This document shows, piece by piece, positions 23,826 through 33,116 of a stretch of DNA of 54,191 nt. The DNA is from JAPOQD01 sp964620555 (GTDB taxonomy: Bacteria; Pseudomonadota; Gammaproteobacteria; Pseudomonadales; Halieaceae). A model generated the notes under the pieces. It saw only the letters and a list, made by a program, of their open reading frames with translations. It had not been told where the DNA came from and searched no databases. The translations under genes were made by a program, and so were the position numbers. Position 1 is the stretch's first letter. Each line of letters opens with the position of its first letter. The stretch is from contig CAZUGZ010000009.1 in assembly GCA_964620555.1 (NCBI GenBank), positions 1 to 54,191 of the forward strand, in the 5' to 3' direction.

Positions 23826-26630
23826 TCAGAACGTTGCTGCCAGTTGCAGGTACAGCAGCGTTCCCTGCCAGGGCACCAGCGAGTCACTGCGGTAGATGCG
23901 CCCGCAGCAGGTCTCGAACCGGCCCCGGTCCGGGTATACGTCGAACAGGTTACGGCCCCCGAGCTTGAGGCTGTAGTTGTTGCCGAAGGCCCAGTCCACC
24001 TCGGCGTCCACCATGAATTTGCGGCCGAACTTCTGGATTTCGGCCAGTTCCGCCGTGTTTGCGTTTTTGTACTCCCCGTAGTAGCGGCCCCGCAGCAGCA
24101 GGTCGAAGCGCTGTCGAGTATGGCGCAGGCTCAACACCGCCCGAGTCGCCGGAGCGCCGTGCCGGATATCGTATTCCGCCTCCGCGTCCACGAAGCGGCC
24201 ACGGTCGCTGAGCCGGGTCTCATTGAAGTTGAATGCCGCCTGCAGGGAACTGCTGCCCAGCGACCAGTCGATCTCCCAGGTGGCGACCAGGTCGATGCCC
24301 CGGGTCTCCGAGTCCACGTCGTTGGTGAAGAAGCGCACCTGGGCGATGGTATTGGCACCCGGCACCCCGAGCGCCTGGAGTTGGGCGACCTGCTCGGGCC
24401 CCACTGAAAATTGTGAAGACAGCACGATGCGGTCGTCGAGCCGGACCTGGTAGTAGTCGAGGGTCACGGACAGGTCTTCGAGTGGTTCAGTGGTGGCGCC
24501 CAGGGTGAATGAGAACGAGTCCTCCGATTCCAGGGGCCGGGCGCCGAACAGTTCCGGGGCGGGGTGCCGGGGAGGGAAGATACCCTCGGCGACGGGGAGA
24601 CCATTCGGATCGATTCGGGTGGAGACATTGGTGGTCGAGATCTGGCCGGGCGTCGGGGCTCGAAACCCGGTGCCGATGGAAGCCCGCAGGTTGGTGGTAC
24701 CGGTCAGGCGGTAGCGGGTGGCCACCTTCCAGACCATGACCCTGCCGAAGTCGGAGTAGCGTTCCAGGCGGCCGGCGGTATTCACCAGCCAGTCGGGAGT
24801 CACGTCCAGTTCGAGGTCGACGTAGGCGGCGTAGCTGTCCCGCTTCAGGGTGGAGGTGAAGCCGGGGGGATAGCCGGGAAAGCCGTTGGAACCCACCGGC
24901 ACGACATTGTTGACGGGATCGCCGGTGGGACACAGCGAAGCGGACGCCTCGAGACCCGGAATGCGGCATTCGATAACCCTCAGGTGGTCGTCCGGATCGC
25001 TGTCGACTTCGGCCTGGGTAATCTCGAAATCGAAGGGGTCGGGGCCGGCAAACGGCCCCACGGCGTAGGACAGCGGGTCGCCCCGTTCGATCCGGTAGCC
25101 CTCTTCCCGATACTCGAAACCAAAGGCGGCGTGAAGCGGGCTGGCCAGTCCCACGGTTACCGGCCAGTTGAAATCGGCATTGGCGGCAAATTCTTCGTTG
25201 ACCAGGTTCCCGGGTCGAAACTGCGTCGGGGTGGCCGGCCCCAGCGATGGATTCAGGGTGTTGGCGAGACGATATTCGATCTCGTTGTTGCCGTAGCTCA
25301 GCGACAGGTCGAAGCCGGGGCTGTCGCCGAATGTCGTGCGCAGGCCCCCGGCTATGCTGTAGTCCGTGACTTTGCCGGAGAATTGCGGTGTGAAGCCGGC
25401 CGGGTACAGACTGGTCCGAGGGTCGTAGATGGTACCGTCCTGCAACCGCAGGGGCAGCAACTGGCTCACGCCGGGGGGGCGGTAAAAGAAGCCGCCACTC
25501 TGATTTTTTCTGGAGTGGTTGCCGAAACCGTACAGTTCCACGCTATCGCCGATCGGCAGCGCGGCATTTACCACGAGCATGAGCTGTTCCCGTTGCGGTT
25601 GGCCCCAGATCTGCACCGGCCGATCGAATTCGCGGGCGCCGCCCACCCCGTGCAGGTGGTCCGCAAAGCGGGTATCGGGATCGTCCGGTATTCCATCGCT
25701 GCCGGGGAGCACCTGCTCAATGGAGCCGTCCGCCGCATAGGTATAGGTGAAGGCGTCGGGTCCGTACCAGGTGACGCCATCCACAGTCAGTCGGCTCCGG
25801 GCCGCCTCACCCGGAGTGAGTCCGGACTCGCCGATTGCGATGTCGTAGGGCTCGGAGCGGCTGGTGGGGTCGCTGTCGGAGTACTGTCCGCTGAGATTGA
25901 TAAAGCCTTTGCCCAGCGCAAAACCGGCGTTGGTTTCAACGGTGAGTTCCTCGCCGTCACCCTCGGTGTAGCCGCCCAGCCGGGTGCGCAGATCGAAGCC
26001 CGAATCATTGCGCCGGAGATTGAAATTGATGACCCCGGCAATTGCGTCGGAGCCGTACTGGGCGGCTGCGCCGTCCCGCAGCACCTCGACGGAATCCAGT
26101 GCAATCGAAGGGATGGTGCCGACATCGGGGCCGTGTGAGCCGAACCCCCCCAGTTGCACCAGCGCCGCGCGATGATGGCGCTTGTGGTCGACCAGTACCA
26201 GGGTGTGGTGTGCATCCAGCCCACGCAGGCTGGCCGGGCGAATGAAAGTGGCGCCGTCCGAAATCGGCTGCCGGGAGACGTTGAAGGAGGGGACGATGGT
26301 ATTGATGACATCGGTGAGGTCCGAGGAATTGATGCTTTCAATTTCCTGCGGGCCGAACACGTCGACTGGAACCGCCGTATCCGTAGCCGCCCGCGCGGAC
26401 CGGCGCGTGCCAATGGTAACCACTTCCTCGATGAGCCCGGCACCATTTGCCGTCTGGGCCAGCGCCGGCAGTGCGGTTCCGAGGCCGCCCGGGCCCGGGA
26501 ACATGCCGAGAACGCCGATCGCGCCAGACGCCAGGTATCCGGCCACCGGTTTCCGCCTGGTCCTGTGGGCTGTAACCGAGGCCAGATAAACGCAACAACA
26601 GAGGGTGAGCAACTGTCCCGGTTCTTCCAT
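23826..26630 (-). CDS. TonB-dependent outer-membrane receptor (2)
   Basis: A 934-residue receptor. After a long N-terminal leader (signal ending near ALPALAQT, about residue 60) come a TonB-box-like IEEVVTIGTRR, a plug with LRGLDAHHTLVLVD and VEVLRDGAAAQYGSDAIAGVINFNLRR, and a barrel ending with LLYLQLAATF, the aromatic C-terminus expected for BAM-mediated insertion. The leader is unusually long, with TRRK before the hydrophobic stretch, and the true start may be further inside. It is divergent from receptor 3, with 155 bases between the starts. Plug motifs resemble receptors for large hydrophobic or peptide-like substrates, but no ligand can be named. Confidence 0.92.
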   Translation of the reverse strand: MEEPGQLLTLCCCVYLASVTAHRTRRKPVAGYLASGAIGVLGMFPGPGGLGTALPALAQTANGAGLIEEVVTIGTRRSARAATDTAVPVDVFGPQEIESINSSDLTDVINTIVPSFNVSRQPISDGATFIRPASLRGLDAHHTLVLVDHKRHHRAALVQLGGFGSHGPDVGTIPSIALDSVEVLRDGAAAQYGSDAIAGVINFNLRRNDSGFDLRTRLGGYTEGDGEELTVETNAGFALGKGFINLSGQYSDSDPTSRSEPYDIAIGESGLTPGEAARSRLTVDGVTWYGPDAFTYTYAADGSIEQVLPGSDGIPDDPDTRFADHLHGVGGAREFDRPVQIWGQPQREQLMLVVNAALPIGDSVELYGFGNHSRKNQSGGFFYRPPGVSQLLPLRLQDGTIYDPRTSLYPAGFTPQFSGKVTDYSIAGGLRTTFGDSPGFDLSLSYGNNEIEYRLANTLNPSLGPATPTQFRPGNLVNEEFAANADFNWPVTVGLASPLHAAFGFEYREEGYRIERGDPLSYAVGPFAGPDPFDFEITQAEVDSDPDDHLRVIECRIPGLEASASLCPTGDPVNNVVPVGSNGFPGYPPGFTSTLKRDSYAAYVDLELDVTPDWLVNTAGRLERYSDFGRVMVWKVATRYRLTGTTNLRASIGTGFRAPTPGQISTTNVSTRIDPNGLPVAEGIFPPRHPAPELFGARPLESEDSFSFTLGATTEPLEDLSVTLDYYQVRLDDRIVLSSQFSVGPEQVAQLQALGVPGANTIAQVRFFTNDVDSETRGIDLVATWEIDWSLGSSSLQAAFNFNETRLSDRGRFVDAEAEYDIRHGAPATRAVLSLRHTRQRFDLLLRGRYYGEYKNANTAELAEIQKFGRKFMVDAEVDWAFGNNYSLKLGGRNLFDVYPDRGRFETCCGRIYRSDSLVPWQGTLLYLQLAATF

Positions 26631-26785
26631 GGGGCGTGGATTATACCGGTAACGCGCATCATGGGGTCAGGCTGTCCCGGCAGCGGATACTGGTATTTTT
26701 CAATCCGCAGGTTGACGAAGGCAGGAACTATCGCGGGGCTGCAGAGTATACTCTGTGCCAGGAGAGCGAATTGGGGAGAATGGCG
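26631..26785. promoter_or_regulatory. Divergent promoter region between two TonB receptors
   Basis: This 155-base interval must hold the promoters for both receptors. I see AT-rich segments near 26690-26710 and GGGGAG at 26773-26778 as the ribosome site of receptor 3. No clear palindromic operator or Fur-box was seen. Confidence 0.4.
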
Positions 26786-29700
26786 ATGGCCACGTTCGGT
26801 CCGGCCGGGGACACCGGGACTTGGAAATATTGCTCCGGCTCCATTCCGGGCACGCTGTTAGCGGTATGGTTGACGGCGATGCTCGCACTACCGGCGGTTG
26901 CCGACCCTCACCAGGTGCCGGCACGGACCGCGGCGGTGGATGAAGTGGTGGAAATCGAATCCCCAGTGCCGGAGGGGGACGTGGATGGTGACGACTCCCC
27001 GGGCGTCGCCCGGTCGGCGGGAGACGCGCGAGTGGAAGAGATCATCGTCACCGGTTCGCGAATCCGGCGCGACGAATTCAGCAGTGCCTCGCCCATTCAG
27101 ATCATCGACGGTCAAAGTACCCGAGAATTGGGCCTGATCGACACCACCTCCCTGCTGCAGGGCGCCACCTCGGCCACCGGCACCCAGATCGACAATACCT
27201 TCAACATCTTCGTGCTGGACAACGGCCCGGGCTCCGCCCAGCTCAACCTGCGTGGCCTCGGCCCGGAGCGGGTCCTGCTGCTGCTCAACAGCAAACGCCT
27301 GGCGGCAGCCGGCGTGGGTGGGGCGCCGACTTCACCAGACCTCACCCTGATACCCAACATCATGATCAGCCACATCGAGTTTCTGCTGGACGGGGCATCC
27401 TCGGTATACGGCTCCGATGCCGTATCCGGGGTCGCCAACGTGATCATGAGAAGCGATTTCGACGGCCTGGAATTCGAGGCGGAGGCGGTGCATCCGCATT
27501 CCCCCGGTGGCGCTGAAAGGCAATTGAGTCTCGCCTGGGGCAAGAGCCAGGACAACTGGTCCCTGGGTTTCGCCGCCGAGCACTACGAACGCAGCAGGGT
27601 ACGGTTGCGCGACCGCTCCTTCACCGACCAGTGCAACCGCTACCTGTACGAGGATGAAAATGGCGTTGAACTCAGCGATGTGCTCGGCCTGGTGCCTGGC
27701 ACGACGCTCAGCCCCTGCCGCTTGAGCACCATCAACCGGGTCTTTATTCCGGTCGGCTACGGCAATGTCTGGCATACGCCGGGAGCCAGCAATATCGGTA
27801 TTCCCAATTATTCCGAAACCGAATTGCCGCTGCGCCTTGCCGGCGCCAATCCGGCCATCGTGCCGGTGGACCTGAACGGGGACGGCATAGCTGATACCGG
27901 GCTGATCGACCCGGACGGAAACGGTGTTTCGGAAGTCGACCTGCAGAGCGACCTGTACAACGAGAACGGTTCCCCCCGGGACCGCGCTTCCGACCTGCTG
28001 CTCGGCCAGCAGCGCACCAATCTCTATTCCTACGGCGAATACGACCTGGGGCGGGGTAACACCACGCTCTACTACGAGGGCCTCTATTCCCGGCGCGAGA
28101 CCAAGCTGTTCAGCAGCGGACCCGCCCTGTTCATCGGCGTTCCCCCCAACAACCCCTTCAACCCCTGCAATCAACTGGCCCCCGGCGGTGTGAACTGCCT
28201 CGGCTTCTTCGGCGAAAACTTCGGCAACCTCCCCACCACCCCGATCATCGCGGTGCGCGGCGACCGCGACAACAACGACGTCACCCTGGAGCAGCTTCGC
28301 CTGGTCGGCGGTGTCAGGGGCGACCTGCCCGAATGGCCCAACGATTTCGGCTTCGGTAACCTGGGCTACGAAACCTACTTCAGCTACTCCCGTTCCGATG
28401 GCCGGGAAAAAATTCACGGGGTGTTGGGCGAGCCGCTGGAATATTCCCTGGCCACTTCGCGCATCGACCCCGTCAGCGGACAAATCGTTTGCGGAACCGG
28501 TGCCGACTGCGTGCCGGTCAATCTCTATGCCGACAGTATCTACCAGCCCGGTGGCGGCAATTTCGCCACCCCGGCCGAGCACGGCTTTCTGTTTGGCGTT
28601 CGCTCCTTCGATACCGAGGTGCTGCAATCGGTATTCAGCTTCCTGTTGCAGGGTGATCTGTTCGAACTGCCGTGGAACCACACCGCGGTGCCCTTTGTTC
28701 TCGGCTTCGAGTATCGCAAGGACGAAATCGACTCTCGCCCCAACGACGTCGCCAGGGATGGACTGCTGTACGGCTTCTTCAAGGATGGGGGCGCGCGGGG
28801 CGATCGAAGCATCCGGGAACTGTTCCTGGAGACGGAATTTCAGTTGCTGGAAGGCCGGCGCCTGGCCCGCGAGTGGTCGCTCAACCTGGCGGCGCGCCTG
28901 ACCGATGAAACCACCTACGGCAGTCATTCCACCTACAGTATCAAGAGTATCTATACCCCCGTCGAGAGCCTGAGCCTGCGCGGCACCTACGGTACCTCCT
29001 TTCGCGCCCCCAATGCCCACGAGCAGTTCCTGATCGGACAGTCGGGGTTCAACAGCATCTACGACCCCTGCGTGATCCCCAGGGAGGCCGTCGTGCCCAG
29101 CCTCGACCCCAGCATGCCCGGCAGCTATGACCCCAGCAATGATACCCGCTCGCAAACCATTCTCGACAACTGCCGCGCCAATGGCGTGGACCCCACCATG
29201 CTCGGCCTGGACGGCTCGCTGTCGACGTATTCCGTTGAAATCCTGCGCAAGGGCGGTCAGCAGGTCGCCCACGACATCGAGCCGGAAACCTCCACCTCCT
29301 ACACCTACGGCGTCGTCTTCGAGCACTCCTGGCGGGATGCGTTGTCACTGCGCGCCAGCGTCACCTACTACGATATCGAGGTCGAGGACAGCATCGGCCT
29401 GCTCAGCGCACAATTTCTGGTCAGCGATTGCTACGAGGACAGCGCCAACAACAGCAGCGCATTTTGTGGCTTCATCAATCGCACCGGGGATGGTTTCCTG
29501 GACATCATCGATTCCAGCTTCTTCAATTTCAATTCCATCGTCTCCCGGGGTATCGATTACACCCTGGACCTGCAGCGGGATTTCATCATTGCCGATCGCA
29601 ATCTCGGTCTGGAGGCCAGGCTGAGAGCCACCCAACTGCTGGAAAACCGGTTTACGTTCCAGGGGGTGGAGGAGGACGATGCGGAGACGCCGATCGCGCC

Positions 29701-30064
29701 CCAGTGGGAAGGCGACCTGTCGCTGACTGCACGCTACGGTGATTTCCGCATGCAATGGCGCGTGGACTATATCTCCGGTGAGGCCGAGGATGAGCAACCC
29801 TTGAGCCAGGCTCCCCCCTGCGAGACCCTGACCACGCTGTGCCGGCCGATCGCCGCCACCGATGATTACTGGACGCACCGGGCCTCCGTTACCTGGGAGC
29901 CGAGAGACTGGAGCGTGACCCTGGGTATCGCCAATATCTTTGACCGCGACCCGCCACTGCTGGACGGCGATGCGCCGGAAATCCAGTACAACAACATTCC
30001 ACTGGGCGTCGGTTACGATATCCTGGGCCGCCGCGTATTCCTCTCCCTCACCAAGGATTTCTAG
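26786..30064 (+). CDS. TonB-dependent outer-membrane receptor (3), large
   Basis: A 1092-residue receptor from the ATG at 26786, chosen because GGGGAG lies 7 bases before it; an ATG 6 bases upstream would overlap that site. Order of features: signal sequence (hydrophobic LLAVWLTAMLALPAVA), an acidic linker of about 50 residues, a TonB-box-like EEIIVTGSRIRR, and a plug (LNLRGLGPERVLLLLNSKRL, FLLDGASSVYGSDAVSGVANVIM). The very large barrel ends RRVFLSLTKDF. Long loops with paired cysteines are visible (for example the CNRYLYED to CRLS segment). This subgroup is common where peptides or complex organics are imported. The S9 peptidase gene follows 3 bases later, suggesting uptake and breakdown of peptides. 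Confidence 0.92.
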   Translation: MATFGPAGDTGTWKYCSGSIPGTLLAVWLTAMLALPAVADPHQVPARTAAVDEVVEIESPVPEGDVDGDDSPGVARSAGDARVEEIIVTGSRIRRDEFSSASPIQIIDGQSTRELGLIDTTSLLQGATSATGTQIDNTFNIFVLDNGPGSAQLNLRGLGPERVLLLLNSKRLAAAGVGGAPTSPDLTLIPNIMISHIEFLLDGASSVYGSDAVSGVANVIMRSDFDGLEFEAEAVHPHSPGGAERQLSLAWGKSQDNWSLGFAAEHYERSRVRLRDRSFTDQCNRYLYEDENGVELSDVLGLVPGTTLSPCRLSTINRVFIPVGYGNVWHTPGASNIGIPNYSETELPLRLAGANPAIVPVDLNGDGIADTGLIDPDGNGVSEVDLQSDLYNENGSPRDRASDLLLGQQRTNLYSYGEYDLGRGNTTLYYEGLYSRRETKLFSSGPALFIGVPPNNPFNPCNQLAPGGVNCLGFFGENFGNLPTTPIIAVRGDRDNNDVTLEQLRLVGGVRGDLPEWPNDFGFGNLGYETYFSYSRSDGREKIHGVLGEPLEYSLATSRIDPVSGQIVCGTGADCVPVNLYADSIYQPGGGNFATPAEHGFLFGVRSFDTEVLQSVFSFLLQGDLFELPWNHTAVPFVLGFEYRKDEIDSRPNDVARDGLLYGFFKDGGARGDRSIRELFLETEFQLLEGRRLAREWSLNLAARLTDETTYGSHSTYSIKSIYTPVESLSLRGTYGTSFRAPNAHEQFLIGQSGFNSIYDPCVIPREAVVPSLDPSMPGSYDPSNDTRSQTILDNCRANGVDPTMLGLDGSLSTYSVEILRKGGQQVAHDIEPETSTSYTYGVVFEHSWRDALSLRASVTYYDIEVEDSIGLLSAQFLVSDCYEDSANNSSAFCGFINRTGDGFLDIIDSSFFNFNSIVSRGIDYTLDLQRDFIIADRNLGLEARLRATQLLENRFTFQGVEEDDAETPIAPQWEGDLSLTARYGDFRMQWRVDYISGEAEDEQPLSQAPPCETLTTLCRPIAATDDYWTHRASVTWEPRDWSVTLGIANIFDRDPPLLDGDAPEIQYNNIPLGVGYDILGRRVFLSLTKDF

Positions 30065-30067
30065 GCG

Positions 30068-32110
30068 ATGGCAACGGGTGCCATGGGTTGTCGGCTGCCG
30101 CTCCGCTGCCTGCTGGTGCTGGCGCTGGGCAACCTCTGCGGTGCCCCGCTGTGGGCCGCTGCGCCCGGTATCGAGGCCTTTGCCCGGGACCCCGCCATGA
30201 GCGATGCGCGGTTGTCTCCCGATGGCAGGCACCTGGCGACATTGCAGCGCTTCGAAAAGGACAGCAAGCAGTTGCTGCTGATCTACGACGCCCGGGATCT
30301 CGGCGCCAGGCCGGTGACCCTGGGGTCCGCCAAAATGGACATCGATCAATTTCGATGGGTCAACGACGATTACCTGGTGGTGCGCTTCCGGCAGGATGTC
30401 GATACCCTGCAAAAGCTCGGCGTCGACACGCGGATTGCCACCAGGCTGGCCAGCATCGACAGAAGCGGCGAACGCTGGCTCGAAATCCCTCGAAATCGAG
30501 CCGACCGGCGTTCCGAACTGTCGAAATTGATACGCGACCTGGTCGGGGCGGAAATCTTTGATCTTTTGCCGAAAGATGACGAACACATCCTGATCCGCCA
30601 TCTCGATGGCAGCAATGGCGTGACCGATATCTACAAGGTCAACGTCCGCACCGGCTGGGCGCAGCGCATGGCGCGCAACAGCAACAGGATCTCCCTGCGC
30701 CACATCGACCGGGACGGCCAACCCCGGCTGGCGGTGAGCTTTGACTCCGGAGACGAGGCCATCGTTTACCTGGGCCGCCTCAAGGGGCAAAAGGAATGGT
30801 TGGAGATGGGCCGGCTGGTGGCCGGTATGGATGCCAACAGCCGCATCTTCAGAACCTTGATGCCCTTGGATTCACCTTCCGAAAACGAATTCCTGGTGCT
30901 CTCCAACCACGAATCGGACACCGCCGGCGTCTACGTGTACGACCTGGACAAACAGGCTTTCGGAGAACTCCAGTTCCGCCACCCGCACTACGATGCCACC
31001 GGCGTGCGAACCGTGCTCGATGCCCACCGGGAGCGACGGGTGGTCGGTTTCGAATACACCGGCAAGGCGGCCGATGTGTATTTGATCGATGCCCGGGAGC
31101 AGGCCCATTACGACGCGATCAACCGGGTACTGCCCGACACCCGCAACCAGATTGTGTCGCGTTCCGAGGACCATGCGAGCATGGTGGTACGGGCCGAAGG
31201 GCCGCGCATGCCGCCGTCCTGGTACCTGCTCCGGGAGCAGAAGCTGCACCTGCTGGGCCGCTCGCTGCCGGAACTGGACGAGAGCCAGCTCGCGCCGGTG
31301 GAATGGGTGCGTTACCGGGCCCGGGACGGCATGGAAATTCCGGCACTGGTGACCATTCCCCAGGGCGCCGGACCATTCCCCCTGGTGGTAATGCCCCACG
31401 GCGGGCCGGTGGCCCGCGACTACTGGGGATTCGACGTGTGGGCGCAGTTGCTGGCCGCCCACGGCTACCTGGTGGTGCAGCCGCAATTTCGCATATCGGC
31501 GGGCTTCGGGCGCCGACACCTGGAGGCGGGTTTTGCGCGCTGGGGCCGGCAGATGCAGGATGACCTCGACGACGCCATCGGCTACCTGGCCGGACGCGAG
31601 TTGGCGGACCCCGCCCGGGTCGCGATATTCGGCTGGAGCTACGGTGGCTACGCCGCGCTGATCGGTTCCCTGCGGGACCCCAACCCCTACCATTGCGCCA
31701 TCGCCGGTGCGGCAGTTGCCGAACTGCCCTATTTCCGAGCCTGGCTGGCGGACAGCAACGTGTTCCTGGAAAAGGCCTATCGCAAGACCGTGGACGGCAT
31801 CAATCCCCTGGACCACGTCGACAGTGTCGACGTGCCGCTGCTGCTGATTCACGGCGACAAGGACGAGCGGGTGCCGGTGGCGGAGAGCAGGAAATTCGTC
31901 CAGAAACTGGAGCAGTTCAATCGCGGCAACGACCCCGACAAACGCTACCGGTACCTGGAACTGGAGGGCGCCAATCACTTTTATGGCACCATCCACTATC
32001 GTCACTACATGAAAATGTACCCCGCCATACTCGACTGGCTGGGCCAGACCTGTGACCTGGCCGAGCGCCGCGTGGCCGCAGTGAGCGAGACCGGACATTC
32101 CGGGAACTGA
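30068..32110 (+). CDS. Exported S9-family prolyl-oligopeptidase-type peptidase
   Basis: A 680-residue serine hydrolase with a signal peptide (to about residue 30, APLWA), a beta-propeller N-terminal half and a C-terminal alpha/beta-hydrolase domain (about 420-680). The catalytic triad is visible: S524 in GWSYGGYAA, D599 in HGDKDERVP and H637 in GANHFYG. S9 peptidases cleave oligopeptides, often after proline or as dipeptidyl/acylaminoacyl peptidases; the exact specificity cannot be read. It starts 3 bases after receptor 3 on the same strand, so co-transcription is near certain and a peptide-scavenging role is inferred. Confidence 0.92.
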   Translation: MATGAMGCRLPLRCLLVLALGNLCGAPLWAAAPGIEAFARDPAMSDARLSPDGRHLATLQRFEKDSKQLLLIYDARDLGARPVTLGSAKMDIDQFRWVNDDYLVVRFRQDVDTLQKLGVDTRIATRLASIDRSGERWLEIPRNRADRRSELSKLIRDLVGAEIFDLLPKDDEHILIRHLDGSNGVTDIYKVNVRTGWAQRMARNSNRISLRHIDRDGQPRLAVSFDSGDEAIVYLGRLKGQKEWLEMGRLVAGMDANSRIFRTLMPLDSPSENEFLVLSNHESDTAGVYVYDLDKQAFGELQFRHPHYDATGVRTVLDAHRERRVVGFEYTGKAADVYLIDAREQAHYDAINRVLPDTRNQIVSRSEDHASMVVRAEGPRMPPSWYLLREQKLHLLGRSLPELDESQLAPVEWVRYRARDGMEIPALVTIPQGAGPFPLVVMPHGGPVARDYWGFDVWAQLLAAHGYLVVQPQFRISAGFGRRHLEAGFARWGRQMQDDLDDAIGYLAGRELADPARVAIFGWSYGGYAALIGSLRDPNPYHCAIAGAAVAELPYFRAWLADSNVFLEKAYRKTVDGINPLDHVDSVDVPLLLIHGDKDERVPVAESRKFVQKLEQFNRGNDPDKRYRYLELEGANHFYGTIHYRHYMKMYPAILDWLGQTCDLAERRVAAVSETGHSGN

Positions 32111-32163
32111 AACCTCGACCGCGGCGGGTGCGTCATGGGTAGCCCACCGCAGGGAGCCAAAAA

Positions 32164-32607
32164 ATGATACTCGGAATCTACCATGTCAATATCAACGTCA
32201 CCGACCTGGAGCGGTCCACCGAGTTTTATGGATTGCTGGGATTCAGGGTGGTGGACAGTTTTCACGAGCGCGGCACAGCGGGGCTGGACCGTGGCCTGGG
32301 CATGTCCTATACCGATACCAGGGCACGCTTTATGGCACTGGGCAACAACCCGCGGGAAACGGTGCTCGACCTGGTGGAATGGATCGAACCAGAGGCGAAC
32401 CGGATACCCATCGAATTGAACCAGATCGGCATGCCGCGCCTGTGCCTGCGGGTAAAGGACCTCGATGGCGAAATGGAACGTCTCCGGGGTCACGGAGTGG
32501 AGTTTCTGTCGGAGCCCCAGGTGATCGATACCCTTGCCCGCAAGCCCCGATTTGTGCTGTTTCGGGATCCCGACGGGGTCATCCTGGAGCTGGTGGAACT
32601 GTATTGA
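32164..32607 (+). CDS. VOC (glyoxalase/extradiol dioxygenase fold) protein
   Basis: A 147-residue single-module VOC protein with paired beta-alpha-beta-beta-beta repeats. It begins MILGIYHVNINVTDLERSTEFYGLLGFRVV, where H7 is a usual first metal ligand. The C-terminal DPDGVILELVELY supplies the last (E144). Members isomerise, epimerise or cleave metabolites at a divalent metal, or serve as binding proteins; the reaction is not assignable. GGGAG precedes the ATG. It lies 53 bases after the peptidase gene and could be in the same transcript, or be the first gene of the catabolic module. Confidence 0.82.
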   Translation: MILGIYHVNINVTDLERSTEFYGLLGFRVVDSFHERGTAGLDRGLGMSYTDTRARFMALGNNPRETVLDLVEWIEPEANRIPIELNQIGMPRLCLRVKDLDGEMERLRGHGVEFLSEPQVIDTLARKPRFVLFRDPDGVILELVELY

Positions 32608-32631
32608 GGCAGGTCACGGGTAAATGACGAA

Positions 32632-32662
32632 TGTGGGGGCCGGGCCTGACCCGGCGCCCACA
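32632..32662. terminator. Strong hairpin between convergent genes
   Basis: TGTGGG, a mismatch, then GGCCGGG type pairing with the mirror arm CCCGG-C-G-CCCACA gives a 13-position stem with one mismatch and a CCTGA loop. It sits between the VOC gene (+) and the SnoaL-like gene (-). No U-run follows on either strand, so termination strength is uncertain. The core CCGGG-N5-CCCGG resembles the second hairpin of the REP-like element at 18245. Confidence 0.45.
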
Positions 32663-32690
32663 GGCTGGTCAGGGGAGGGCGGTCGTTCGG

Positions 32691-33116
32691 CTACTCGACG
32701 GTTTCGACGGCATCCTCCGGTACCCGGTGAATCCGCAGGGGGTCCAGGTATTCTCTCCAGCGCAGTATCCGACCGTCACTGAACTCGAAGACAAAAATGT
32801 ATCGGTTCTGGTAGGTGCCGGAATTCGTGCCGAAACCGATACTCGTCGCCTCGATGATGGCCGTGCTGCGATCTTCACAGAAGTAGACTTCGTGTGGTTG
32901 TAATGCAAAGCGGCTGAAGTGCTCCTCGACATAGGTGATGGCGGACACGATATTGTCGGCCCCTTCCGTCATCGACGGCACGTCTTCCGGAGCAAAGGGA
33001 AGCTCCAGGGTGGCGGCATCGTCCAGCAATGTTCGCAGGGTAGTGAAGTCCCTGCTCGATATGCAATCGAACACCTGCAACGCGGTTTCCAGGCATTTCC
33101 TGTCCGCTTCCATCAT
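32691..33116 (-). CDS. SnoaL-like (NTF2-fold) protein
   Basis: A 141-residue small protein from the ATG at 33116, whose ATGA overlaps the MFS stop; the frame continues 28 codons upstream but only inside that gene. It has the NTF2/SnoaL pattern: LQVFDCISSRDFTTLRTLLDDAATLELPFAPEDVP, then a barrel with YIFVFEFSDGRILRWREYLDPL, the segment typical of SnoaL-like isomerases/cyclases and ketosteroid-isomerase relatives. Such proteins isomerise or hydrolyse cyclic substrates in catabolic clusters. It is the last gene of a four-gene minus-strand operon (esterase, CoA ligase, MFS, SnoaL). Confidence 0.8.
   Translation of the reverse strand: MMEADRKCLETALQVFDCISSRDFTTLRTLLDDAATLELPFAPEDVPSMTEGADNIVSAITYVEEHFSRFALQPHEVYFCEDRSTAIIEATSIGFGTNSGTYQNRYIFVFEFSDGRILRWREYLDPLRIHRVPEDAVETVE

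Noticed and set aside
24564..26138. 524-codon open frame antisense to receptor 2
   Set aside because: The sense strand encodes a clear TonB receptor with plug motifs and aromatic C-terminus; the antisense product has no domain or signal.
27332..29326. 664-codon open frame antisense to receptor 3
   Set aside because: Fully nested opposite a supported gene, with low-complexity GC-driven composition and no motif.
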